Positions 1-10,040 of a stretch of DNA of 64,000 bases are shown here, in pieces. Within the stretch, counting starts at the first letter, position 1. Each line of letters starts with the position of its first letter. Below the pieces are notes generated by a model. The model was not told the origin of the DNA. It was given only the letters and a program-made list of their open reading frames with translations, and made no database searches. Position numbers and translations under genes: made by a program. The DNA lies in assembly GCA_021464415.1 (NCBI GenBank), contig CM038468.1:28632969-28696968 (forward strand), read 5' to 3'. This DNA is from Lonicera japonica. Its lineage: Eukaryota > Streptophyta > Magnoliopsida > Dipsacales > Caprifoliaceae.

Positions 1-189
1 GGTGTCTTTTTCAAACTGATATACGTAAATAGGGTCCTTTCAATTTTATTTAGTCAAATAGGGTAGTTTTGACTGGGACCACGTAAACCACTTTTGTCTT
101 ATATGAGGGAACTACTTGTAATTACAAGTTTATACTATAGTCTTTCTTAAATTAATTATATATACCCTTATTGTTTTAAAATAAGGAAT
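1..189. other. unassigned flank of viral relic
   Basis: No gene is visible. The stretch is AT-rich and contains two similar short phrases around 'aaatagggt' (about 28-36 and 56-64). It lies downstream of the last viral-type ORF and may be the integration flank or further viral sequence. I cannot assign it. Confidence 0.3.
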
Positions 190-1008
190 TTAATCCGACC
201 AATCTATGTCGTCTATATCTGAATTTCTATTGTCGTCTGTATTAAAATTATCATACGGGTCTTCTGCTGGTGAATCACTGTCTGGTTCATTAGGTGAACT
301 TGGTGGAGAGGGTCTAAGTGTTTCACTCCATTTTAATTCGTATGGACACTGATGGAGCTGTGAAGCTGTCAGTGGTCTCCACGAGAAGTCTATTAAGTCT
401 AAGGCTTCAAGCCTATAATCTGAGATATTCTAATTTATATCGTATACAATATCTCTAATGGGATTTAAGATATTGTTTTCTATAACTGAGTCTAATTATT
501 GGTCTCTGTAATTGGATAACAACTGTTTATAAGCACGTAGGTTATATGTACTAGCTGTCTCTATAAATCTGAGACGTCTAATTCCTTCGTTTTCACGTAG
601 GAATTCTGCAGTCTCTGCAAGTCTTCTTCTCTGCACAAACTTTAATTTTTCTAAAGTTTTTTGCAGTATATGTCTAAGATCGTGTATTCCTCCAGTAACG
701 TCTACTTGAGCATTATCTCTTCCTTTCTCTTCGAGGATTATTTACTTCTTCTTCGTCTATATTTTTTACTAAGGATGGGATGTAATTATCCGTAGCGTCT
801 TCTAAGTCTGGGAGTTTTCCTTACTTCTTTAGATACCCACTTGCAAACGTGGTGTATATAGGGAAAGGTTACTCCTAATTTAAAGTGTGCGGTATGCACT
901 AGTCTTTGTTCTTCTGGGTTAATTAGACCCCACCTTAGTATAGGTTAGGTACTTCTAATGTCTGTCTGATTTACGAAGTTCTCGTAATCTCTATCTATAT
1001 TGCTCATA
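190..1008 (-). pseudogene. extra viral-type ORF, function unknown
   Basis: Read from an ATG at 1008 to a stop at 190, this is a roughly 270-codon reading frame broken by a few stops and one frameshift near 790-730. It starts MSNIDRDYENF, has a basic and leucine-rich helical middle (RRRLAETAEFLRENEGIRR) and ends with an acidic Asp/Ser-rich tail (DIDDIDWSD). I recognise no family. Its coding strand is strongly enriched in the word AGAC, as are the other viral ORFs here, which suggests the same origin. It could be the first ORF of a second, different viral unit or an additional ORF of the same virus. Confidence 0.5.
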
Positions 1009-2142
1009 AATTAATTATGTATAGATTTTTTTGTTTAAATATTTAGCTAGCAATAAGTATTCACAAATAGTTTAAACAATAATATACCTGAATAAACCGT
1101 CTGGTCCACCTTGCTTCTGATCACCTTTCTTGCCTTCTTCTTCCGTCTACGGTATGTTCTATCTCCTTTGCGTTTGTTCTTGATGTTCATCCACATGAAA
1201 GGATTGGTCGTCCGTTTCCTGCCTACGCCTCAATGCCTAACGCACCCTTGCTAACGGCTCATGGCTACGGCACTTGCCAGCGACAACGCAAAACCGTCCA
1301 TTCACCGATCTTGTATGAATCAGAGAGAAAGTCCTTACTGGGAACCCGCATAAAGATAGGTCTAATTTTTGGAAAATTTAAGAAGAACTCATAGATCAAT
1401 GGAAGTTGTACTGAAGGAGAAACATAATTTTATTCAAGAAATATTACTATTACAAACTACTTGCTTTCCTTTTTGCTAACTAAAGGAAGCTTTTACTCAC
1501 TCGTGCTCTGTAGAATAAACTAGTCTAGCTGTAAATGGAAAAACTCGTACTTATAAATGAAAACTAATTCTCCTTATATAGAGGAGATACAAATTCTTTA
1601 ACGTTCTACCGGCTGCTAAAAGCTATCTGGTTTACTAGACATGCCCCCACAGCTTTAAACGCCTTTCAGCGAGTAGTGAGTGAATAAGACTGCTGACACA
1701 ACTAACAGACAATTACTTACAATAATACACACCGGGTGCTGCTTTCACGGGCCCCATCGTCATGTGCATGAATAGTAATGTAACAGTTTTATTACAAAGT
1801 AAAAGAAAAATTTACAACTTTAACAGATTCGTATGGTCTGTCTAATAATTATAGGTCTATGAATCGTCATTGCTTACGTTTCTTCATAAGCTAATTTCTT
1901 ATTTTCTTCTTCTTGCGTCACTAGTCGTCGGCTGTTACCTTGATGTAGTCGTTTAGGCTGGATGCCCTGCTAGTGATGCCTTATTGGTTTGTTTGGGTGG
2001 AGCTCTTAATGGTGCTCTAGTATTCTTCTATATTGGCAACATTGGAGGTGGTAACTGGTATTATTACCTCCGTGCCCTTGGTCTGTCCTCTAGTCATCCT
2101 CCCTCCAAAGGGTTCCTGTGCTGGGATGATTAGGTCTTCTTT
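1009..2142 (-). other. putative viral intergenic region and leader
   Basis: No long ORF is found between the downstream ORF (ends 2143) and the next ORF (starts 1008). The stretch holds a good TATA box on the minus strand near 1572-1584 and a locally GC-richer patch around 1200-1310. This fits a caulimovirid intergenic promoter followed by a leader. On the minus strand around 1108-1125 the sequence GGTGATCAGAAGC resembles a damaged tRNA-Met primer site, about 100 bases ahead of the 1008 ATG. Confidence 0.5.
1572..1584 (-). promoter_or_regulatory. TATA box of viral promoter
   Basis: The minus strand reads CCTCTATATAAGG, a canonical plant and pararetroviral TATA box. Transcription would run toward lower coordinates, starting about 30 bases downstream near 1545. 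No other promoter element was identified with confidence. Confidence 0.55.
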
Positions 2143-3312
2143 TTAGCACGATGTGTACCATTTTTCTTCACTTAAAAGTTCTTCCATAATCCTTAGAATT
2201 CTTAAGGACCTGTTAACCTTTAAGAATGTGGGATTCTGCCTTCCTTCAATAGGCTCGAGTTCAGCTGAACAGAGTCCTTCTACGACTAGGCACGGCTTTT
2301 CTAAGAGCCGGATAAGCTGGAATCCCCCAATATCATGGTTGAACCTGGCTGTAGGTCCAACATAATAGCTTCTCAAATAGAGGGGAAGGTATTCTTTAAC
2401 TGTGTCGATGTAATTGGCTATTTCTTCTCCAAAACAATCTGCGTCTGTGGTCTCTTGCACGAGAATTTGTCCAATGAGTCCTTGGCTAGCCAGGAGCTCG
2501 ACTGGAATGTCTGTTTTTCCCCAAATATTTATTTAAGGCATCTCTTCACAGAATCCCTTGATGAATGAGGCATGCCCTATAATCGTTCTGTTGAAGAGAT
2601 AATTACCCATTTCTTTTAGGGTTTCAAAAATATCTGAGTCTAAGTTCATCGTTTCTTCATTTTTTACCTCTCATTCCTTTCTCAATAGGGTAAGAAGGTT
2701 GATGAAAAATTTCTTTTTCTCATAAACAAGATCTTTTTTCTTGTTCTCCTTTAGTAGAGCCGCCTGAGCTGTTGCTCTAGCATAGGTTATTTCTTGGGGT
2801 CTAGGAGCTTCTATTAAGTTCCTGGGATGAGCTGGATTTATCTAGGAGATAGCGAGCCACTGCATCCTCATAAATTTGGCCGTAGCAACCAGATTTTGTC
2901 TGAACTTTATTTTAAGGTTGTTAGAATGATTCCACCATAGAGCGTCTATGAGAGTGAGAGTCTCTTTAATAAATTCTCTTCTGAATTTAACTAAGTCTGG
3001 GAATCTCTAGTCTGGTCTATAATCGGGGAAGAACATTCATCCGATAATCTTATTTTGTCTACAAATTTCTTCACTCATTTTCCCTGGAGGGATGAGCACA
3101 TCATCTAGATTTTCCAGAATTGGTCTTGATAGCTTTAGCTTGTTTCTTTCGCTGACCTGAGTCTGAGGGTCATATGCACCCTGTAGGTACTTGGCAACTT
3201 CAACCTGATCGATAAATATAATCTTTTTGCTGGAGCTTCCTTCTATCTCCATTGGTCTAGTCTGATTGTCTGTAGACAACATAAAACATACTATTAGATT
3301 TTTGGCAAACAT
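2143..3312 (-). pseudogene. ORF downstream of viral polyprotein (tungrovirus ORF4-like position)
   Basis: A reading frame begins at an ATG near 3312, overlaps the end of the RNase H frame by about 19 bases in a different frame, and runs to a stop at 2143. It is about 390 codons long with four or five internal stops, first after 3037. Visible segments include a Lys/Glu-rich helical middle and a conserved-looking C-terminal part starting DIPVELLASQGLIGQ. Length and place match the separate ORF4 of tungroviruses. I cannot prove homology. No transactivator signature was recognised. It is non-functional as it stands. Confidence 0.55.
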
Positions 3313-3808
3313 AGGCTCTCTTGAAATGATATCGGGACTGTATTCTTTTTTCCCTTAATATGAATTATGCTAAAATCATAATCACTAAGAAACTGTTGCC
3401 ATCTAATTAGTCTATTAGTCTTTGATCTATTCAAATTTAGGTCTCTAAATCCTACTGCATAACTAGAGTTTGTATACACCGTAAAGTGTTTAGGTCTTAA
3501 AAAGAGCATATATTTTTCTATTGCTCTTACAATAGCGAGAACTTCTTTCTCGTGAGTTGTGTATTTTGTTTCGGGATCAATGAATGTTCCTGAGCTATAT
3601 TTACACAACTTCTTTTTCTTAGTCTGATAGACTAAAGCATAGTAGATTGCGCCCTATTGTTTATTCGAAGCATCTGTTTCTACTATGAAGATGTTTTTTG
3701 CATTAGGCATGTCAAGTCCAGGGGCATATTTTACTTCTTCTTTTAATTTAGTCATTATATCCATGTATTCTTTTGTCCAATTAAATAGATTAGTCTTTTC
3801 GGTTCCTT
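3294..3808 (-). pseudogene. viral RNase H region
   Basis: The minus strand encodes an RNase H domain of the retroid type. It contains a TTHEKEVLAIVRAIEKY helix carrying the catalytic Glu, then FTVYTNSSYAV, where the usual catalytic Asp in T-D is Asn, and IIHIKGKKNTVPISF near the C-terminus, where the usual Asp is Pro. It continues the RT in another frame after a frameshift near 3800. At least two catalytic acidic residues look lost, so the enzyme is dead. It degrades the RNA strand of the RNA-DNA hybrid during reverse transcription in living relatives. Confidence 0.8.
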
Positions 3809-4710
3809 TTAGTTTAGCGGTAAGACTCTTCTTTTTTCGGCTAAATCTTTAAGGTAGTCTGTGGCACAATTAAGCAATCCAAGAAATCTTTGTAACTGTT
3901 TTCTGTCATTAATTCTTTCTGAAAATTCTAAAATCTTTCTAGTAATGTGGTCTAAAGTAGATATCTTTCTATGTTTTATATGGACTCCTATAAAGTCTAT
4001 TTCTTCTTGAAATAGAAGCATCTTTTTATGGGAAATAATAATATCGTGATTATCAAATTCGACTATTATTATTCTAAGATGTTCTATATGGTCTTCTTCT
4101 GTATGACTTGCAATTAGTACATCATCAATGTATACTAAGCAAAATTCTGAATACGTTCTGAAAATGCCGTCAATTATTCGTTGGAAAACTTGGGGTGCAT
4201 TTTTATATCCAAATGGCATTACTAGCCACTCATACTTTCCTTGTGGTACGCTAAACGCAGTCCACGCTATGGAGTCTGGGTGTATTTTGATCTGCCAAAA
4301 CTCGAACTTACAATCAAATTTGCTGAAAATCTTTCTATTTTCGATAAGACTAATAAGATTATTCTTATCTGGTATTTTATATGAATCGAACTCACAATTT
4401 TTATTGAGAGTTCTATAGTCTAATACCTTTCATTTTTTCCTCATTTCTTTTCTGATTCATTTTCAACATAAAAGGTAAGGCTATTATGTCTATTAATGCT
4501 TTCTTGAATCATTCCTCCTTTAAGTAAACTATCTACGTCTATTTGGAATTCTTCTCTATCTCTCTGGGAATATCCTTTCTTATATGTGCCTCCATGTATG
4601 GTAGCGTCTGGGTTTATAGGTATAATCTGGCAATATGCCTTATCTTTTTCCCATTTTTTTATAGGATTTTCTCCAATTGTAAGAATTGCTAATTCCTTGA
4701 TTTTATGCTT
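3809..4710 (-). pseudogene. viral reverse transcriptase region
   Basis: The clear stretch runs from 4219 to 3809 and includes MPFGYKNAPQVFQR (RT block 4) and the catalytic box YIDDVLIAS (block 5), followed by the connection toward RNase H (FLGLLNCATDYL). The N-terminal RT part (about 4710-4220) is present but broken by stops and a frameshift. The family copies pregenomic RNA into DNA from a tRNA primer. The YIDD box is intact, yet the flanking frame is not, so no functional enzyme is encoded. Confidence 0.88.
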
Positions 4711-5642
4711 TTATACTTCTAAGGATCTAATGTCTACCTTTTTTCTCTTTCTCATTTCTTGGACAGCCAGGAGATGGTGTCTAATCTGATCAACAATTTC
4801 TTGTTGGATTAATGTTATCTGTTTATAACATTTCTTGTCTGGACAAGTGCATTTGTGTTTAAGAGGGGCAGTAATTTCCTCTATTTTATCACACTTAGTT
4901 TTAGAACTCTGAAGGGGGACCCATGAAGGTTTTACTTGCATGAGGTCAAATGCTCTATCTCGAGATAGGAGCATAGTCTGTGTATCAAATTTGCTAGTAT
5001 GTGACAATTCTATTTTATCATCATATTGAGCAAATGGCTGAGTCTTACGAAGGAAATCATTTCCTATTAAAAGATTTTCTGTGAATTTACAAGCAGGGTC
5101 CATGACATAAAATTCATCTGTAAATTCTTTTTTCCTATCTGAAAATAGATAGGAATAGTCTGTAATGGGAGTTCAAAATAATCCCCATTAGCAACTTGTC
5201 CGGAGATAAGTTGTTTGCTAGGTCTATAATACTCGTCTGGAAGTGCATTTGATTTACAGATACTGGTAGTACAATCGGTATCAATCATAGGAGAAAGTAG
5301 TGTAGGATAGTCTTGATTAAAGATTTTTACTTCAATGAAGCTTATAAATAATCCTTTAGCTAGGATTCCTAGATTATTCTGTTCTCTGATCTCAATTCCC
5401 TTTAAAGGATTTGGAATATTAGGAATTGTCTTAGGGGGACATTCGTCTACTTTTTTCTTTCCCTCCTTAATTTTTTTGAGTCTATTTGTATCAATTTCTT
5501 GATAGTATTTATCTATGTATGTGTCTAGTATGTGATCATACTTATTTTCGTACATAGTACAAAATTCTTGTCTCCAGCAGTCTTCATGGTAATGGAGTTT
5601 GCATGTAATGCATACCATGAATAATTCAAGTGATATTGTCAT
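4711..5642 (-). pseudogene. viral Cys-rich region and aspartic protease
   Basis: From 5642 the frame carries a Cys/His cluster (CITCKLHYHEDCW) like the second Cys-rich region of badnaviruses. A retropepsin-like domain follows, with the active-site motif reading MIDTDCTTSICKS, so the Gly of D-T/S-G is Asp. A frameshift at about 5067-5103 moves the rest into another frame (LLIGNDFLRK, the second retropepsin hallmark ILGxDFL). The protease matures the polyprotein in living relatives. Here the active-site Gly change and the frameshift both argue for inactivity. Confidence 0.78.
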
Positions 5643-5714
5643 AAAACAATAATCATAAGTGAAGTTTGCAGGGCTACATTTTATTTTGAATTTACACCTA
5701 TTGCTTAGATTCGT

Positions 5715-6170
5715 CTAGCACTGGGGAATTCTAACCATTTTCTCTGGTTGAGAAGGTCGCCATACATCTACTAAATTACAGCAGTAAATGGCTTCTTCAT
5801 AGTCTAGATAAATTGTTTCTTCTATTGGCTCATCATCATCAATTGTTGTGATGACGAAGCATTCTATGAAATCTTCTTCTTCTTCTTCTTCTTCTTCTTC
5901 TTCTTCTTCTTCAGAAGATGATTCGGTATCTAACTCAGTTGTGTATGCACTATATACACTAGCATTGTCATATACTTCAAAGTCTGATAACTCAATATTA
6001 TATATGAGGTTTAGGTCTTGTGAGTCAGTTTGGGTAAGCATAACTTCTATAAGTCTAACGCTAGGTTTTATTTCTTTGTTCTCCCTTTGAGAACAATTTC
6101 TAGCAAAATGTCATGTCTTTCCACACACCCAACATTCGTTCTTTGAATTATAGGATGTTGGCTTTTTATC
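5715..6170 (-). pseudogene. coat-protein C-terminus: CCHC zinc knuckle and acidic stretch
   Basis: Around 6105-6150 the minus strand encodes a CX2CX4HX4C knuckle, CWVCGKT then HFARNC, with a stop codon at the position of the usual Gly. This knuckle is the RNA-binding signature of caulimovirid coat proteins. It is followed at 6041-5715 by an acidic segment with a run of about 13 Glu encoded by a trinucleotide repeat. The frame is the same as the coat-protein ORF upstream. Confidence 0.8.
5872..5912. repeat. (TCT)n / (GAA)n microsatellite inside coat region
   Basis: About 13 perfect TCT units on the plus strand, read as a poly-Glu run in the viral frame on the minus strand. An acidic patch at this place is normal for coat proteins of the group, but the perfect run suggests slippage after integration. 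Confidence 0.95.
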
Positions 6171-6335
6171 TTCATCTTTCCTATAATTAGAAACTTTCTT
6201 TCTGGTGTTTAAATTCTTCTTGAAATATCTCCTTCTAGGAAATAATTTCTTTCATCTCTTAGGATTTCTAAAGCTAGTAGACTTTTTAAATTTATATTTT
6301 TTATTATTAGGGTCTGTAGCTTTGAAAGTTTGTTT

Positions 6336-7070
6336 TCAATGTTTCTTTTTGTGGACTTTGGAAGTACTTCTTCCACATCCCCATTGGATATGTGCTATAT
6401 CTCTTTCATTTTTGATTGAAGGCATATTTTTAAATGTCTCCTTAATCAAAGCATCTTGTGCTTTCTCGTGTCTTTTAGCTATAATGTAGTCTTTGGCGAA
6501 ATTTATTCTTTCACCAAGAGTTTCTTCTTTAGTATTATTAACTCCAGACCACTTTCTATATTCATTGATAAGAAGGTGTCCAATAGTTGTGAGTTTTCTA
6601 AAATACTCGTCTTTAAAAGTTGTACTGAACTCTTTTATCTGGTAGTACAATATTTCATAGTTATTACTATATTCATTGATCCTGTCTAAACTGCATATAC
6701 TAAGTAATGATAACTTAGTTTTTGCTTCATCTACTTCTGATTCTTGGGCAAGGTGGCTTGCTCTAATGAATTCAGCTGTAAAGAGTTGTACATACCCGTT
6801 TACAGATCTCTGGTCTTTTGTCTCATTGAACCTTGCTAGTTTAGCTATACTAATTTCATCTGTTGCTGTTCTTAAACTATCTAAATAGTCTTTTACAATT
6901 CCTTTTAGAGATTGCTCATCATATCTTCTACATGATTCTGCATCCCAACTTTCATTAGATGCAAAGCACATGTGCATCTGATCTTCCCATTCCTTTAAGG
7001 CATTCTTTCTATCTTGTACATTGTTTAAGTTTAGGTAGATACCTACTGGGTTGATGGCTACTGATACCAT
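6336..7070 (-). pseudogene. viral coat protein core
   Basis: An unbroken 244-residue stretch starts MVSVAINPVGIYLNLNN and contains segments such as LARFNETKDQRSVNGYVQLF and HLLINEYRKWSGV, typical of the helical capsid domain of bacilliform caulimovirids. It ends in basic sequence (KVHKKKH) leading to the zinc knuckle. It is the longest open stretch of the relic. The upstream frame is the same but contains stops, so it is a surviving part of a polyprotein rather than an independent gene. Confidence 0.8.
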
Positions 7071-7615
7071 ATTCTTTGTACTTTAAAAGTTTATGGCTGT
7101 CGTAGGTAACCTTTTGACATAGTCTGGTTTAATCTTAATAATACTATCACTATAAATAGGAATATTTATAGCTGCAGGAGTTTCAAATAAATTGAACCTG
7201 CTCCTAGAAATCTCTTATGTTTTAACATTGCTTCTTCCTGGGATTGCCGTAGCAACTGGAAACAATTGTTGTTCTTCCACTTTTTTTTGGAGTCTTAATT
7301 TTCTTAGGAGTTCTTTAGTGTCCTGAGAATTTCTTAAGTCTTTTATAAATTTGCTAGATATTATCATGTTGTACCTAGTCAATTTACTTCTTTCAAGATT
7401 ATTTTTGTATGTGTCTCTTTCTTGTTCTGTTAGGTCTTGTCCAAAATTTTGGATTTTAGCCTTTTCATACAAAATATCATGATTGTTTAGAGATTTTCTT
7501 GGTCTAAAATTTGGAGCATGTTGTAACATTCTAGCAGTGCTAGCAGTACTACATTCTCCTTCTGAAGGATCATCTATTTCTGAATCTCCCATGTTTTTAA
7601 ATCTTGATTCCTCTG
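7071..7615 (-). pseudogene. polyprotein linker between movement and coat regions
   Basis: A 125-residue open stretch (7592-7215) starts MGDSEIDDPSEGECSTAS, then becomes basic and helical (LRNSQDTKELLRKLRLQKK). It lies in the same frame as the movement-type and coat regions and is closed by stops before and after. Low-complexity acidic linkers of this sort sit between the two domains in badnavirus-like polyproteins. No enzymatic motif is seen. Confidence 0.6.
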
Positions 7616-8690
7616 TTCTAATGCTCTTTGCTTTGAACGTTGGATGAGCAAACTGTATATTAATATTGCATGTGATATTATCTTGGGCAATATATAAAGG
7701 CTCATTCAGTACGACCTTTATCTCTTGGAATTATGGCTGTTGCCAGAGAGTCTTAGCATGTTCTCTCATAGGTCCGGTATTTCTTATAATGTACGTATTA
7801 TTAAAGTTTGAAGTATTCGTTCTAACAAGGATTTGTTAATTCACTCTTTCTTGTGGAATACCTTATTGCATTTCTTCGAATGCTTTTTGGAAAAACTTAA
7901 CATAGCTTTGATATTTTATGTTAATATTTGCGTCTGGTAACACATAATCTTCATAGCCTATGGCATATAAGATTAGCTTAAAGTGTTTGGCTGTTGGTAT
8001 AGATACCGTAAATGCCAGAGTGACATTGAAGTATCCTATATTGTCTGACATTTTTAATTGGGCTATTCCAACTAGGCTTTTCTGAAAATCTTTCCATATT
8101 TTGTCAACTAAGCAACAAAAAATGTTAACTCCATTCTGAGGTTTATGAAGTCCTTGGATTCTTGCTTGGAAGAGTCCGAAGGTTAGGAATTGAAAATTCC
8201 TATCTGTTCTTTTTTATCTTAACCAGTCTGGTTCAAAGATCTGAATTTCTGTATAATTCTTTTCGAGGATATGATTCCTACTACAATAGGTCATATTATA
8301 GCTAGGGGTTTTTGGGATAGCTCATTCTTGGAACAGGTCTATGTATCTGACTGGAGGAAGTTGTCTGTTACATATGGATTCTTCCACATATTTTCAGTCC
8401 ATTTCTCCCCATTCTTTCTATTGAAGTGGGTGTGAAATATTTCTTTCTCTACACCATGTTCTTATGTCGGAAGATGAGTCTCTAACTCTTTGGATCATTA
8501 TATTTTGATGTCCAATGCTAGGGGCGAGGCTAGTTATTCTTCTAGTCTTATTTAACCCATCGTTTTTAATTCTTCCTGTTGAAGATTCTTCCTTTATTGT
8601 GACAGATGGGGCTTCTTTGAACCTACAAGTGGTATTTTGTTTTTGTTCAATTTTCTTCTCTATTCTTTCTAATGATTCTGAGTAATCATT
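7616..8690 (-). pseudogene. viral movement-protein region (30K-type)
   Basis: The same polyprotein frame continues through about eight stops. It holds segments such as QIFEPDWLR, FQFLTFGLFQARIQGLHKPQ and MSDNIGYFNVTLAFTVSIPT, which fit the beta-rich 30K movement domain of bacilliform caulimovirids, placed N-terminal to the coat protein as in that group. In living relatives it carries virions through plasmodesmata. Assignment rests on gene order and general sequence feel rather than on a diagnostic motif. Confidence 0.6.
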
Positions 8691-9428
8691 TTATCTTTTA
8701 ATTTGGCTGATAAGGATTTCCCTAAGGGCCAACTGGTCTTTATATAATTTAATGTATAATTCATCATTTATACTCTTAGTGTTCTCTTTTAGAAAGCTAT
8801 GTGCTAAAGCAATATATTTCTTTAATTCAAGCATATTGATATTTTCTGAGTCTTGTCTAAAAGCAATGTCTTCTGTAAGTCTAGCTTCTAAAGCCTTAAA
8901 ATTTCTTTCAATTTTATCGACATACAGCAAGATGTGAGGTGTGTCTAAATCTGCTTGACTAGTCTGGCTAGGTTTCTTATATATGACTTTTATTCCATTC
9001 ATGATTTCTCTTAATTGTTTCTCTACCTTATCTGATTTTTCTCAAAATTCGTTTATGGTAGCTTCTTGAATCTTAAAATGGTTCTCCCATTTACCGTCTA
9101 GATAATATGCTAAGTTTTGTTGGAACTTAACAAAATCATTATAGAAGGTTCTTAATCCTTCAGTCTTAACTTGCAAATCATTTCTTAGATTTTGAGTAAA
9201 ATTATACTCACAGTCTTGGGTAGTTGTTATAATTGTAGAAATGAAGTTTAGTCTATCTAGGATGCAGATTGTTGCTTTATTAGCATTATTGATTTCTAAT
9301 TCAATGAATCTGCGAGAGAATCTTTTATCGCTCATCTTGTCTATTATCTTTCAATAAAATTCTGATATATCTTGAGGAATAATTCCTCCTGGAACTTCTT
9401 TCTAGTCTGAGTTAACTATTTTCATATT
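8691..9428 (-). pseudogene. polyprotein N-terminal coiled-coil region
   Basis: It begins with an ATG a few bases after the stop at 9429 and stays in the same frame. It contains two open stretches (9335-9042 and 9002-8691) separated by one stop. Both are rich in Lys, Glu, Asn and Leu and look like coiled coils (IERNFKALEARLTEDIAF). Small coiled-coil proteins of this type (virion-associated or ORF2-like) precede the polyprotein in tungro- and badnaviruses. Whether this was a separate ORF or part of one long polyprotein is open. Confidence 0.5.
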
Positions 9429-9968
9429 TTATATTTCTGGAACATAGTTATATAGTCTAGGTATAACCTTAGATTGCTCATTAGATAATCTTGTGAGCTC
9501 AATGTCTAATTGGCGAATACGTTTAGTTAATTCGTCAATTCTTGTCTCTAGAGAAGAATTTTGCTCCTTGCAAATATTTTTTGTTTCTCTAGTTATATTG
9601 AGAATTTCTCTCAATGTCACAACAAAATCTGAAGGGATTTGTTGGTCTAAGATTTTAATCTGCCTGGTATTATTTTTGGTTTCTAAATCCAGAAGCTGGA
9701 TATCTGATATGATCTTTTGGAGATCTATACGAGTCTGTTCCAAAACTAATAATAAATATTGGTTTTGGTCTAATAAGCAATTTATTGCTCCTACAATAAC
9801 TTGCTTGCTTTCTGAATGTTTTAAAGGTATATGTTCTATATGCGAAAAACCTTCAGTCTGAGTTGTTAAACACCCTTCTGCTCCGATATAGTGAATCGAA
9901 ATTGGTTGGTAGTTAGGATTTGTTCCAAAAATAGAGGCGTAGATGCGAGAAAATATTCCTAAGGGCAT
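9429..9968 (-). pseudogene. first viral ORF, coiled-coil protein
   Basis: An open 179-codon stretch starts MPLGIFSRIYASIFGTNP about 60 bases after the primer-binding site and is strongly coiled-coil in its second half (LETRIDELTKRIRQLDIEL). Position and size match ORF1 of bacilliform caulimovirids, whose function is poorly known. It lies in exactly the same frame as the downstream polyprotein, and the stop TAA is one C-to-T change from CAA. It could therefore be the start of a single long polyprotein. Confidence 0.55.
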
Positions 9969-10028
9969 CTATGTGAATAACGTCTATTGTTGAAATCTGT
10001 GAAGAAAGGAATTTGAGATAACTCTCTA

Positions 10029-10040
10029 CCTCTGATACCA
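10029..10040 (-). promoter_or_regulatory. tRNA-Met primer-binding site of pararetrovirus
   Basis: The minus strand reads TGGTATCAGAGG, complementary at 11 of 12 places to the 3' end of plant initiator tRNA-Met. It is the start point of minus-strand DNA synthesis in Caulimoviridae and conventionally nucleotide 1 of their maps. The first ORF starts about 60 bases further on. Confidence 0.8.

Larger units (their letters stand above)
190..10040 (-). mobile_element. endogenous pararetrovirus (Caulimoviridae relic, badnavirus/tungrovirus-like layout)
   Basis: On the minus strand the order is tRNA-Met primer site, coiled-coil N-terminal ORF, movement-protein-like region, coat protein with zinc knuckle, second Cys-rich region, aspartic protease, reverse transcriptase, RNase H and a separate downstream ORF, then an AT-rich region with a TATA box. 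This is the layout of bacilliform caulimovirids, and the downstream ORF recalls the tungrovirus ORF4 position. No integrase or LTR is seen, as expected for this family. Many in-frame stops and at least three frameshifts (near 5.1, 4.2-4.7 and 3.8 kb) make it a dead genomic copy. The genus is not settled by eye. The boundaries are approximate. Confidence 0.85.

Noticed and set aside
5848..6090. Poly-Ser plus-strand ORF
   Set aside because: It is the antisense reading of the trinucleotide repeat in the viral coat region.
1..10040. Functional virus able to be released from the genome
   Set aside because: Many stops, several frameshifts and lost catalytic residues in protease and RNase H. It is a fossil copy.
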